Positions 41,911-49,763 of a stretch of DNA of 51,204 nucleotides are shown here, piece by piece. The notes beneath the pieces were generated by a model. The model was not told where the DNA came from. It did no database searches and worked only from the letters and a program-made list of their open reading frames with translations. This stretch comes from Acidobacteriota bacterium (GTDB lineage: Bacteria; Acidobacteriota; Terriglobia; Terriglobales; Acidobacteriaceae), in NCBI GenBank assembly GCA_019351975.1, contig JABBOG010000025.1:1-51204 (forward strand). The letters run 5' to 3'. The position numbers and the translations under genes are program-made. The stretch's first letter is position 1. Every line of letters begins with the position of its first letter.

Positions 41911-42825
41911 ATGCCGTTCCTCCTCAAGGTCTTCATCCTGGCCATCGTCCAGGGCCTCGCCGAACTCCTGCCCGTCTCCAGCTCCGCGCACGTCGTCGTC
42001 GCCGAAAAGCTGCTCGCCCTCGACCCATCCTCGCCCCAGATGACGCTCATCCTCGTCATGCTCCACACCGGCACCATGTTCGCCGTCATCGTCTACTTCT
42101 GGAACCAGTGGCGTCTCGCCTATTTCACCAATGCGCACGCCTTCAAGCGCTTCGCCGTCCGCGCCATCTGGGCCAGCTTCCTCACCGCCCTCGTCGGCTA
42201 TCCCATCATCGAAATCATTGAGCACACCGCCTTCAAGGGCCACTCCAAAGGCGAGATCGAACTCCTCTTCTCACGCCTCGACCTCATCGCTCCCGCACTC
42301 TTCGCCGCCGGCCTGCTCATCCTCATCTCCAGCCGCAAAGACCGCGCCGAAACCCCCACCGCTCCCGCGCGCCCTAACTATGAACGCTCCCTCGTCCTCT
42401 CCGGCGACAACGTCACCTTCTCGCAAGCCGGTTGGATGGGCGCCGTCCAGGGCCTCTGCCTTCCCTTTCGCGGATTCTCCCGCTCCGGTGCCACAATCTC
42501 CACCGGCTTGCTCACCAACACCAGCCGCCAGCGCGCCGAGCGCTTCAGTTTCGCCCTCGCCGTCATCCTCACCCCCGCCGCCATCGCCCGCGAAGCCGAA
42601 CGCCTCCTCAAGGCTAACCACGCCGCCGCCCTCGCAGGCACACCCCTTGATCTCCACGCCAACGTCCTGGCATCCCTGCTCGGCATGCTCTTCAGCTTCA
42701 TCGCTGGCCTGGCCGCCCTGCGCTGGCTCAGCTCCTGGCTCGAGCACGGCCGCTGGTATCTCTTCGGCATCTACTGCATCGTCGCCAGCTTCGCCGTCTT
42801 CTACCTCTACCACCTCGGCTACTAG
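41911..42825 (+). CDS. uppP: Undecaprenyl-diphosphatase
   Basis: An inner-membrane enzyme that recycles undecaprenyl diphosphate for cell-wall synthesis and gives bacitracin tolerance. The 304-residue polytopic protein has the active-site motif QGLAELLPVSSSAH (14-27), with E18 and H27 equivalent to E21 and H30 of the E. coli enzyme. It also has FRGFSRSGATIS in place of the usual PGxSRSG. The first acidic residue of the E. coli motif is Gln here, a common variation. It ends 4 nt into the opposite-strand DoxX-like gene. Confidence 0.93.
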   Translation: MPFLLKVFILAIVQGLAELLPVSSSAHVVVAEKLLALDPSSPQMTLILVMLHTGTMFAVIVYFWNQWRLAYFTNAHAFKRFAVRAIWASFLTALVGYPIIEIIEHTAFKGHSKGEIELLFSRLDLIAPALFAAGLLILISSRKDRAETPTAPARPNYERSLVLSGDNVTFSQAGWMGAVQGLCLPFRGFSRSGATISTGLLTNTSRQRAERFSFALAVILTPAAIAREAERLLKANHAAALAGTPLDLHANVLASLLGMLFSFIAGLAALRWLSSWLEHGRWYLFGIYCIVASFAVFYLYHLGY

Positions 42826-43211
42826 CCCTGCAGCACCCGGGCGTCATCGCCCTTCGTGTACCGCCACGCCCACCAGATCAGCGGCACCTGTAACGGCAGC
42901 CGCAGCCACATCGCCCACAGCGGCACTCCGGGATACCTCCCCGGATGCTGCACCATCCACACATTCGCCGGCATCACGCACACCAGCAACACCACAATTC
43001 CCCACGCCGCCGCCCGCGCCACCGCCGGATACCGTCGCACCATCAGCACCCCAACCCCGCCTGCGATCTCCGCCGCTCCACTCACCAGCACCAGCGCATG
43101 ATGCTCCGGCAGGTAATCCGGCATAATCCGCTCATACGTGCGCGTCAGCACAAAGTGCCCCACCCCCGCCACCACATACAGCACGCCCATCACCACCCGC
43201 CCAACCCGCAT
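42822..43211 (-). CDS. DoxX-like family membrane protein
   Basis: A 129-residue protein with four hydrophobic segments (about 5-22, 40-58, 66-84, 97-115) and the DoxX-like marks VAGVGHFVLTRTYERIMPDYLPEHHALVLVSGAAEI in part. Such proteins are associated with membrane redox or respiratory functions, but the role of this branch is unknown. A GAGGGA sequence lies upstream on the minus strand. A terminator-like hairpin lies just upstream, closing the neighbouring gene. Confidence 0.8.
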   Translation of the reverse strand: MRVGRVVMGVLYVVAGVGHFVLTRTYERIMPDYLPEHHALVLVSGAAEIAGGVGVLMVRRYPAVARAAAWGIVVLLVCVMPANVWMVQHPGRYPGVPLWAMWLRLPLQVPLIWWAWRYTKGDDARVLQG

Positions 43212-43241
43212 GCCGATCCCTCAACCTACACTCTACCCTCA

Positions 43242-43267
43242 CAAAAAAAGAGCGGCCCGAAAGCCGC
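43242..43267 (-). terminator. Rho-independent terminator for the four-helix-bundle gene
   Basis: Read on the minus strand, GCGGC-TTTCGG-GCCGC is followed by TCTTTTTTT. The stem lies at 43252-43267 and the T-run at 43243-43249, 34 bases after the stop of the 43301-43774 gene. It is the clearest intrinsic terminator in the window. Confidence 0.85.
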
Positions 43268-43300
43268 CCTTCTCCTCAACGCATACGCATGCATCGAAGT

Positions 43301-43774
43301 CTACGACTTCCGTGCATCCCGCTCGCGCTTCACATAATCATGCGATGTCAGCACATGCGACTGCTGTTCCGCCAGCAGCTGACGGATCGGCAGCGGCAAA
43401 TCGTGCTCCAGCGCATCTTTATACGCCTTCTTCGCCTCATCCTCGCCCTGCTCCGCGCTCTCCAGCATCGCATGGTCGCCTCCGCCCATCTTGGCCTTCA
43501 GGTCAGCCCACGTGCGGTGTAACGCACCAGACGCCGATCCCGACTCCTTCACATCCGCCATGCCCGCGCGATGCAGCTCATTCTCAAGCTCGGCGCGAAA
43601 ATTCGCACGCTTCAGGCTCTCCGCCAGGAAATACCGCTTCAGCGATGGATCCTGCACATGCTCACCAAGATCCGCAAAGCCCTTTTGCCCATCTTCCAGG
43701 CTCTTGATTACATCCAGGAGCACCCGCTCCATGTCCTTATTCTTGTCCGATCCATCCAATTCATTGGTCGACAT
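43301..43774 (-). CDS. PA2169-type four-helix-bundle (DUF2383-like) protein
   Basis: A 157-residue all-helical, charged protein that resembles PA2169-family four-helix-bundle proteins of ferritin-like fold. VLLDVIKSLEDGQKGFADLGEHV, LKRYFLAESLKRANFRAELENEL and the HRTWADLK segment are typical. A GAGGAAGA ribosome-binding site precedes the ATG. In other bacteria such genes respond to stress, but their activity is not established. A good terminator follows. Confidence 0.82.
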   Translation of the reverse strand: MSTNELDGSDKNKDMERVLLDVIKSLEDGQKGFADLGEHVQDPSLKRYFLAESLKRANFRAELENELHRAGMADVKESGSASGALHRTWADLKAKMGGGDHAMLESAEQGEDEAKKAYKDALEHDLPLPIRQLLAEQQSHVLTSHDYVKRERDARKS

Positions 43775-44185
43775 AATCTTCCTTCCTCAGCCATCTGGCC
43801 CAATCTAGTGCGCGTGTGAGGTCTGCCGGTTGACCGCGATTCTCCTTCACCGGCAGCAAGCAAGAGAAATCGCGAAAATCCCGCGCCCCCACCGCCACGC
43901 CACAGGCCCACCCTTCGGCCAGCCCGTTCAGTCCTCTAGATGCACAAACCCTTAACCCGCGTTGACCCACCCCCCAAGAAAAACCCAAATCCCTCTACCC
44001 CAACCCTATTCCCTAACCCCTATTCCCTAACCCCTAACCCCTGCCCGTAGTCACCACTCTGGTTCCGCCCCGCACCACGCCCCCGCCTATGGAACAATAA
44101 ACTTGCTCTGGTTGTTCGGTCCTTCGCAGCGTGTACGCCCAGCCTCAAGGCTGCAAGGCCCTCGCTCGACCGCGCCTAAACACCT
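43775..44185. other. Intergenic region upstream of ftsK
   Basis: This 411-base gap has no supported gene. It contains an 8-bp inverted repeat CTGCCGGT/ACCGGCAG (43823-43830 and 43849-43856) and telomere-like tandem repeats at 44004-44038. The promoter of ftsK is not clear. Confidence 0.6.
44004..44038 (+). repeat. CCCTATTCCCTAAC tandem repeat
   Basis: Two perfect 14-nt units (44004-44017, 44018-44031) are followed by a half unit CCCTAAC (44032-44038) and CCC. The short C-rich units resemble telomeric repeats by chance. It lies in the non-coding gap about 150 bases before ftsK. Confidence 0.85.
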
Positions 44186-46957
44186 ATGAAGCCCGAGAGA
44201 TTCAACTACGCCCCAACTCGCAGCCGCCGTCTCAACGAGATGCTCGGCCTCACCGTGCTGGTCGCCGCTGGCCTCCTCCTCCTCGCCCTCATCAGCTACA
44301 CACCATCCGACCCCTCCTTCAACACCGTCGGTGGCCGTGCCGCCGCCACCGCTGGCAGCGCATCCCGTGCAGCCCACAACTGGATCGGCCTCATCGGCTC
44401 CTATACCGCCGACGCTCTCCTCCAGACCTTCGGCATCGCCGTCTTCTTCCTTCCGCTCGCTCTCATGCGCATCGGCGTCTCCTGGATGCGTTCCCAGATG
44501 CGTTCCCGCCACGCTGGCTCTACCTTCGCCAAGATCGCTGGCATCTCTCTCTGGCTCATCTTCGCTCCCGCCACACTCTCGCTCCTTCCCGGCAACATGC
44601 TCTGGCGCGGCGCACTTCCCATCTCCGGTGTCGAAGGCGGCATCCTCGCCGACAGCCTCGTCCACATCGTCAACTTCCCCGGAACCGCCATCCTCTGCGG
44701 CCTCATGGTCGCGCTCTCTCTCTACCTCACCACCAGCTTCCTTCTCGCCAACGCCTCCGGCTGGTTCTCCGCCCACTTCAGCTTTATCCGCAAGATCAAC
44801 GAGCGCTATGCTGCCTGGCGCTTCCGCCGCAACAACAAATCTGCGAACGCCGAACTCGATGCCTTCGCCACCAAACGCGAGATCGCTGCCGCCCAGGCCC
44901 ATAATCCAACCGAAGCCCGCGCCAACGACGACTCCGAGCCCAACACCTCGCTCCTCTCCGGCTTCTTCAGCTGGTTCAGCCGCCGCAAACGCCAGCAGGC
45001 CCACGAAGACAGCCTCACCTCTGGCAACATGCTCGGCCTCTCCGACGACGAACAGCCCTCCGTCTGGCAGACCATGCCTCGCACCCTCGTCGACGCTGAG
45101 CCCGTCACTGGCCTCCACGTAGCCACCGCCGCAGCCGCTCCCTTCGCCACCCAACTCGCCGCTGCATCCGCCCCCCTCCGCTCCACGCCCATCGAAGACG
45201 AGCTTCCCTTCCCCGGCGACGACCCCACACCTGACTCCGAATCCCACGACGACAACTGGCTCGACGCTCCCGAGCGCCAGGCGCCCGCGCCCATCCTCTC
45301 CAACCCTCCCCGCAACACCCACGTCTCCATGCCGGAGCCGCCCCCCGCGCGCATTCCCACCCCGCGCGCCGCCACGCCCGCGCCGCTCCCACCCATGCCT
45401 TCCCCCACAGCCGACATCCGCGAGCAGAACATCGCCTTCGGCAAGCGCGCCGACGCCGACCTCCGCGCCGTCGCCATCGCCCCCAAGTCCGTCCGCGGCT
45501 ACAAGCTTCCCCCCAGCTCTCTCCTCTTCCGCTCCGAAGAGCACGCCCAGGTCCGCGAAAATGAACTTCGCGAAGAGGCACGCGTCCTCGTCGAAAAATG
45601 CGCCGAGTTCGGCGTCGACGGCAAAGTCGAGCAGATCAACCCTGGCCCCGTCGTCACTACCTTCGAGTTCCGCCCCGACGCCGGCGTAAAATACTCCCGC
45701 GTCACCGGCCTCGCCGACGACCTCTGCCTCGCCATGGCCGCCGAGTCCATCCTCATCGAACGCATGGCCGGCAAATCCACCGTCGGCATCCAGGTCCCTA
45801 ACCGCGAGCGCGAGACCATCTGGCTCCGCGACGTCGTCGAATGCGAATCGTTCGCACAAAGCAAAAGCCGCCTGGCGATTGCGCTGGGAAAAGACATCTC
45901 CGGCCGCATCGTCACCGGCGATCTCGCCTCCATGCCGCACGTCCTCATCGCTGGCTCCACCGGTTCGGGAAAATCCGTCGCCATCAACGCCATGATCATG
46001 AGCGTCCTCTTCAAGTCCACACCCGAACAGGTCCGCATGATCCTCGTCGACCCCAAGCGCGTCGAGCTCGGCATGTACGAGGGCATCCCCCACCTCTTCA
46101 CCCCCATCATCACCGAAGCCAAGCTCGCCGCCAACGCGCTCCGCAATGCCGTCCGCGAGATGGAGCGCCGCCTCAAGCTCCTCGCCGCCAACCACGTCCG
46201 CAACATCGACCAGTTCAACAAGCTCTTCGACAACGGCAGCGAGTACCTCTTCGAGGACGTCAACCAGGAGCCGCTCCCCTACATCATGATCATCATCGAC
46301 GAGCTCGCCGACCTCATGATGCTCGACCGCTCCAACGTCGAAGAGTCCATCACCCGCCTCGCGCAGATGGCCCGCGCCGTCGGCATCCACCTCGTTCTCG
46401 CCACACAGCGTCCCTCCGTCGACGTCATCACCGGCCTCATCAAGGCCAACGTTCCCACCCGCATGTCCTTCCGCCTCGCCACCAAAGTCGACTCCCGCAC
46501 CATCATCGACTCCAACGGCGCAGAATCCCTCCTCGGTCGCGGCGACATGCTCTTCCTCCCCCCCGGCACCAGCCGCCTTCAGCGCGTCCACGCTCCCTTC
46601 GTCACCGAAAAAGAGATCTCCGCCGTCACCGAATTCTGGCGCGCCCAGGGCGAAGCCGAATACGTTCAGGGCTTCCTCGAAGGCCCCAAGGACGAAAAGG
46701 GCAACGAAACCGGCAGCGCCAACGACGGCGACGACAACGACGCTCTCTTCGACGACGCCGTACGCCTCGTCTTCGAGTTCGGCAAAGCCTCCACCTCGCT
46801 CCTCCAGCGCCGCCTTCGCATCGGCTACGGCCGCGCCGCCCACCTCATCGACATGATGGAACGCGACGGCCTCGTCGGCCCCGCCGACGGCTCCAAACCC
46901 CGCGAAATCCTCAAATCCCCCAACTACTTCGCCGAAGTCGACGCCGCCACCCGCTAG
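44186..46957 (+). CDS. ftsK: DNA translocase FtsK
   Basis: A septal ATP-driven DNA pump that clears and aligns chromosome termini during division. The 923 residues have four N-terminal membrane helices (to about 190) and a Pro/Ala-rich linker (about 210-420). The alpha/beta motor follows, with Walker A G590-STGSGKS597, ILVDPKRVELGMYEGIPHL, Walker B IMIIIDELADLM and LATQRPSVDVITG. The C-terminal winged-helix gamma domain (about 850-905, AVRLVFEFGKASTSLLQRRLRIGYGRAAHLIDMME) recognises orienting DNA motifs. The start has no clear Shine-Dalgarno. Confidence 0.97.
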   Translation: MKPERFNYAPTRSRRLNEMLGLTVLVAAGLLLLALISYTPSDPSFNTVGGRAAATAGSASRAAHNWIGLIGSYTADALLQTFGIAVFFLPLALMRIGVSWMRSQMRSRHAGSTFAKIAGISLWLIFAPATLSLLPGNMLWRGALPISGVEGGILADSLVHIVNFPGTAILCGLMVALSLYLTTSFLLANASGWFSAHFSFIRKINERYAAWRFRRNNKSANAELDAFATKREIAAAQAHNPTEARANDDSEPNTSLLSGFFSWFSRRKRQQAHEDSLTSGNMLGLSDDEQPSVWQTMPRTLVDAEPVTGLHVATAAAAPFATQLAAASAPLRSTPIEDELPFPGDDPTPDSESHDDNWLDAPERQAPAPILSNPPRNTHVSMPEPPPARIPTPRAATPAPLPPMPSPTADIREQNIAFGKRADADLRAVAIAPKSVRGYKLPPSSLLFRSEEHAQVRENELREEARVLVEKCAEFGVDGKVEQINPGPVVTTFEFRPDAGVKYSRVTGLADDLCLAMAAESILIERMAGKSTVGIQVPNRERETIWLRDVVECESFAQSKSRLAIALGKDISGRIVTGDLASMPHVLIAGSTGSGKSVAINAMIMSVLFKSTPEQVRMILVDPKRVELGMYEGIPHLFTPIITEAKLAANALRNAVREMERRLKLLAANHVRNIDQFNKLFDNGSEYLFEDVNQEPLPYIMIIIDELADLMMLDRSNVEESITRLAQMARAVGIHLVLATQRPSVDVITGLIKANVPTRMSFRLATKVDSRTIIDSNGAESLLGRGDMLFLPPGTSRLQRVHAPFVTEKEISAVTEFWRAQGEAEYVQGFLEGPKDEKGNETGSANDGDDNDALFDDAVRLVFEFGKASTSLLQRRLRIGYGRAAHLIDMMERDGLVGPADGSKPREILKSPNYFAEVDAATR

Positions 46958-47322
46958 CCGTTGCTGTATTGCAAACTGAGGGTAGGCCCCTACAAAACCC
47001 TCACCAATGGCTCCGCCATTTGCACCCTGAGCGGAGCTTGACGCCGCTTCCAGCATCCAACGCAGTCGAACGGCTCCGCCAACCCGAATCAGCGAACTCC
47101 TAAACGAACGCAGGCTCCGCTTTCGATCAATCCGTCCGCTACCGTCCGCCACCATCATGGCTGTGTCGCCGCCGAGCCTGCGAGAAGCGCGCTTATTCAC
47201 TGCTGCCATCTGCTACCATCCGCCCGTCCTCGGAGATGACTACGCGCAGATCATCGTTCTATACGTAGAAGTGCCGCCGCATTGCGATCGCATCTTGCAG
47301 TGCAGGACCAGAGGAGGGTCGC
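46958..47322. other. Intergenic region after ftsK
   Basis: This 365-base gap has no supported gene. It contains two hairpins just after ftsK and two close copies of GGCTCCGCCA (about 47009 and 47074). It also marks the change from strongly C-skewed to G-rich + strand sequence. A strong ribosome-binding site (GAGGAGGG) ends it. Confidence 0.55.
46977..47020. repeat. Two hairpins after ftsK
   Basis: TGAGG at 46977 pairs with CCTCA ending at 47003, enclosing GTAGG-CC-CCTAC with an AAA bulge. AATGGC-TCC-GCCATT (47006-47020) follows directly. They lie 20 bases after the ftsK stop and may act in 3'-end formation, although there is no T-run. Confidence 0.45.
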
Positions 47323-48369
47323 ATGAACCTGAAAGTCGCCAGACATATCCTTGCATGGGTCAGCGCAGTGTGGATCACCGCCGGTGCCGCCCGGGCCCTT
47401 GCACCCGGTGCCGATGTTGTGCTTCTGAAAAATGGCGACCGCATCACAGGCCGCGTCCTGACCACCAGCGCGGACACCGTCTCTCTGCAGACGGATGCAG
47501 CAGGTATCATCACCATTCGACGAGACGCCATCGAGCGCGTCCTTCCAGAACCCACCGCGGCTCCGCTGACCGCGCCCAGTACGCGGATCGTTGCTCCAGA
47601 CCCTCAGGCGCAGCCCATCGCGACTTTGACCTCAGTGCCGCCTAAATCCCATTGTCTTGAGCATCTGAAGCCTGTCCCAGTGACATGGGCCATCCAATTT
47701 CAGGGAGCACCCAACGAGGTAGTGGTGGGGACGGTAAGTCAGGATCTCTTCGGTGCCGGGCTCGAGATCAGCTCCTGCGAGGGCAACCCTCGAAACCAGA
47801 CAAGCCTTGCGGCACAGGGAAGCCATTCCCGGTTCTACGAGCGCAATTCCGGTGCCATCACCGCCGATGTCGCCGATGCCGAGTTGGAGCAGCAACACTT
47901 CTTTCGCGGCACGCAGGGCACCGCGATACTGGTCGTCGGCGATGTCTTCAACAATAACGCGCTCGGGATGGCGATGCAAAAAAGTGTGGGCGTCGGCTTG
48001 CTCTCTGCGCAGTACAAATACAAAGCAGCCGCGTATGATTTTGCAGGCGATATTCGCTACATCAACCAGCATCTGGACGGCGTCTCCACCGCCCTGAACC
48101 TCGCAGCGATCCGCTTGAAAGAACAGGCGCACCTTGACGGCAAACTCTTCCACCTGGACGAACAGGGTTGGATCATGCCGGCCCTCAACGATGTCCACGC
48201 ATTGCAGGCGTACGGTTCAATGGCACCGTCCGTGACACTCAAACCCTGGCTGACGCTGGGCATCTCAGAGGAAGAGAGCTATCTGGAGAATGCTCCGTAT
48301 CCGCGGCTCAAGAACTACTTCACGAGTACCGTGACGCTGACCCTACACGGCGGCTCTGGATCAAAATAG
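47323..48369 (+). CDS. Exported DUF481-like outer-membrane-type protein
   Basis: A 348-residue protein with a signal peptide ending near RALA. An SH3/LSm-like opening, DVVLLKNGDRITGRVLTTSADTVSL in part (about 31-55), is typical of proteins placed in DUF481. It is followed by a Pro/Ala-rich linker (about 74-100) and a beta-strand-rich C-terminal half that ends LKNYFTSTVTLTLHGG, suggesting a small beta-barrel. The ribosome-binding site is very strong. Codons end mainly in G (CTG, GTG, GCG), unlike the C-ending codons of other plus-strand genes here, which suggests recent acquisition or inversion. A small cysteine-rich gene follows after 14 bases. Confidence 0.75.
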   Translation: MNLKVARHILAWVSAVWITAGAARALAPGADVVLLKNGDRITGRVLTTSADTVSLQTDAAGIITIRRDAIERVLPEPTAAPLTAPSTRIVAPDPQAQPIATLTSVPPKSHCLEHLKPVPVTWAIQFQGAPNEVVVGTVSQDLFGAGLEISSCEGNPRNQTSLAAQGSHSRFYERNSGAITADVADAELEQQHFFRGTQGTAILVVGDVFNNNALGMAMQKSVGVGLLSAQYKYKAAAYDFAGDIRYINQHLDGVSTALNLAAIRLKEQAHLDGKLFHLDEQGWIMPALNDVHALQAYGSMAPSVTLKPWLTLGISEEESYLENAPYPRLKNYFTSTVTLTLHGGSGSK

Positions 48370-48383
48370 ACGGAGGCGACACC

Positions 48384-48629
48384 ATGTCCAAGAAGAGCAA
48401 ACTGCGAAGTTCACACCTGCTCCGCATGCTGGAACAGAAGACCACCGGACCCTCCGCGAACGGCGATCCAGCCTCAGCACCGCGCGCAGCCGAAGCCTCG
48501 CCAGCGGACGATCCCACAGGCTCCTGCCGCTATGCAGACGGCCTGGGGCAGATGCAGTGTGAGTCCCCCGTCACCAAAAGCGACTGCGATGGCAAGGGCG
48601 GTTTTTTTACGCCGGATGCGCGGTGCTGA
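48384..48629 (+). CDS. Small cysteine-rich protein
   Basis: An 81-residue protein with GGAGG seven bases before the ATG. The N-terminal half is basic and Ser-rich (MSKKSKLRSSHLLRMLEQK). The C-terminal 34 residues hold four cysteines in the pattern C-x11-C-x7-C-x11-C (GSCRYADGLG onwards), ending in C. This resembles short cysteine motifs of the form C...C...T...C...GG.F...C seen in surface proteins of diverse bacteria, but no family is certain. It shares the unusual codon use of its neighbour and probably its transcript. Confidence 0.65.
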   Translation: MSKKSKLRSSHLLRMLEQKTTGPSANGDPASAPRAAEASPADDPTGSCRYADGLGQMQCESPVTKSDCDGKGGFFTPDARC

Positions 48630-48648
48630 AGATGCATCATGCATCCGG
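48612..48648. repeat. Nested inverted repeat at the end of the cysteine-rich gene
   Basis: Outer arms CCGGATGC (48612-48619) and GCATCCGG (48641-48648) enclose the inner palindrome GATGCAT-C-ATGCATC (48631-48645). It spans the stop codon and lies between convergent genes, so it may serve as a two-way 3'-end structure. The T-run (48602-48608) is before, not after, the stem. Confidence 0.55.
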
Positions 48649-48673
48649 AGCAGCCTGCTAGGTTCAAGCGCCT

Positions 48674-48952
48674 TCACGCGTTGAGGCACGTCGCCACCAC
48701 CCACTCCGGCATGTTCGGATACACCACCGCATTCACGCAGTGCTCGATATACCCGCCGCTCATCGCCCGCACCGCAAAATGCTCCTCCGCAAGCGTCAGC
48801 GGACATGGCCACGGCCCCACCTCTACAACAATCCCCCAAACCAGCGCCAGCAGATGCATCGCCGTCCACAACGGCCGTCCCCGCGTCCACATCGCACCAA
48901 AGATCACCAGCACAATCCACGCCAGGTGAATCACGGAGATACACGCAGCCAT
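48674..48952 (-). CDS. DUF2784-family membrane protein
   Basis: A 92-residue protein; the ATG at 48952 is preferred because AAAGGAG lies eight bases upstream on the minus strand, while a GTG six bases earlier is too close to it. Two or three hydrophobic segments are present. The pattern HLAWIVLVIFGA, MHLLALVWGIVVEVGPWPCPLT and SGGYIEHCV fits DUF2784. Function is unknown. It is last in a minus-strand trio with the TPR and DUF3999 genes. Confidence 0.8.
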   Translation of the reverse strand: MAACISVIHLAWIVLVIFGAMWTRGRPLWTAMHLLALVWGIVVEVGPWPCPLTLAEEHFAVRAMSGGYIEHCVNAVVYPNMPEWVVATCLNA

Positions 48953-48976
48953 CCGCACATCTCCTTTACAACCACC

Positions 48977-49759
48977 TCACTCCGCGGGCTGCGTCCCCAA
49001 CCACCGCATCACATCCGCACGCACCCGCTCATAGCTCGGCTCGCCCTTCGGATACGTCCGAACCGTCCCATGCCCCTTGGTCGTATAGTAGTTCAGCGCA
49101 AAATCCTTGATATGCAGTGAGCTCTCCGGCACCGTCGCCTTCGGATCGCCGATCCTCACCTCGCCGCCCACATCCACATGCCTGGCCGCATCCGCGCTCT
49201 CCAGCGACACATACTCCCGCACCCTTCCATCCGGCCCAAAGTACTCAAAGTTGTACCGCGTCAGCGACCGTCCCACCGGCTCATAGTACTCCCGCACAAT
49301 CCAGTGCTCGCCCCGCACATCAAACGAGTCAATCACATCGCTCTCCCGCGCGCTGATCCCCGGATCGCCCCTCTCCCTCGCCCCTCGCAGCACCTCTCGC
49401 TCGCGGTCAAACTCTCCCCACCGCCCCAGCGCCGCCTCCACAATCACCAGATTCTTATGCGCCAACCAGAACCGTGGCGACTGCGCCACTACGCTCCTGT
49501 ACTGCAACTCCGCAGCCTCATACTCGTGCATCCCCAGCTCCGCGTCGCCTATGCCCTCCTCGCCGTCGATGTCCCCCGGATGCTGCTTCACATACGCCGC
49601 AAACATCTCCTTCGCCACCTGAAAGTGCTTCTCCGCCAGCGCCTCGCGCGCTGCCTTGATCGCCGGCGGCACCGTCCGCTGCGACTGCGCAGCAGCCATC
49701 CCGCATCCCACCATCGCCATCACCGCCGCCGTCACACCGCCGCGCATCAACCGTCTCAA
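48977..49759 (-). CDS. Exported TPR-containing protein
   Basis: A 260-residue protein with a signal peptide (about 1-24, ending MAAAQ). The frame opens with TTG at 49759, four bases after the DUF3999 stop, with AAAGG seven bases upstream; an ATG at 49747 is an alternative. Two or three TPR-like helix pairs occupy about 32-125 (AREALAEKHFQVAKEMFAAY, AELGMHEYEAAELQYRSVV). The C-terminal half (about 135-250) is beta-rich and unassigned (YNFEYFGPDGRVREYVSL). It is likely co-transcribed with DUF3999. Function is unknown. Confidence 0.75.
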   Translation of the reverse strand: MRRLMRGGVTAAVMAMVGCGMAAAQSQRTVPPAIKAAREALAEKHFQVAKEMFAAYVKQHPGDIDGEEGIGDAELGMHEYEAAELQYRSVVAQSPRFWLAHKNLVIVEAALGRWGEFDREREVLRGARERGDPGISARESDVIDSFDVRGEHWIVREYYEPVGRSLTRYNFEYFGPDGRVREYVSLESADAARHVDVGGEVRIGDPKATVPESSLHIKDFALNYYTTKGHGTVRTYPKGEPSYERVRADVMRWLGTQPAE

Positions 49760-49763
49760 TCGC

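Noticed and set aside
44087-47209. A 1040-codon open frame on the minus strand opposite ftsK
   Set aside because: It is a product of the C-rich third positions of ftsK. The translation is Gly/Glu/Val/Asp-rich with no domain, while the + strand encodes a complete FtsK.
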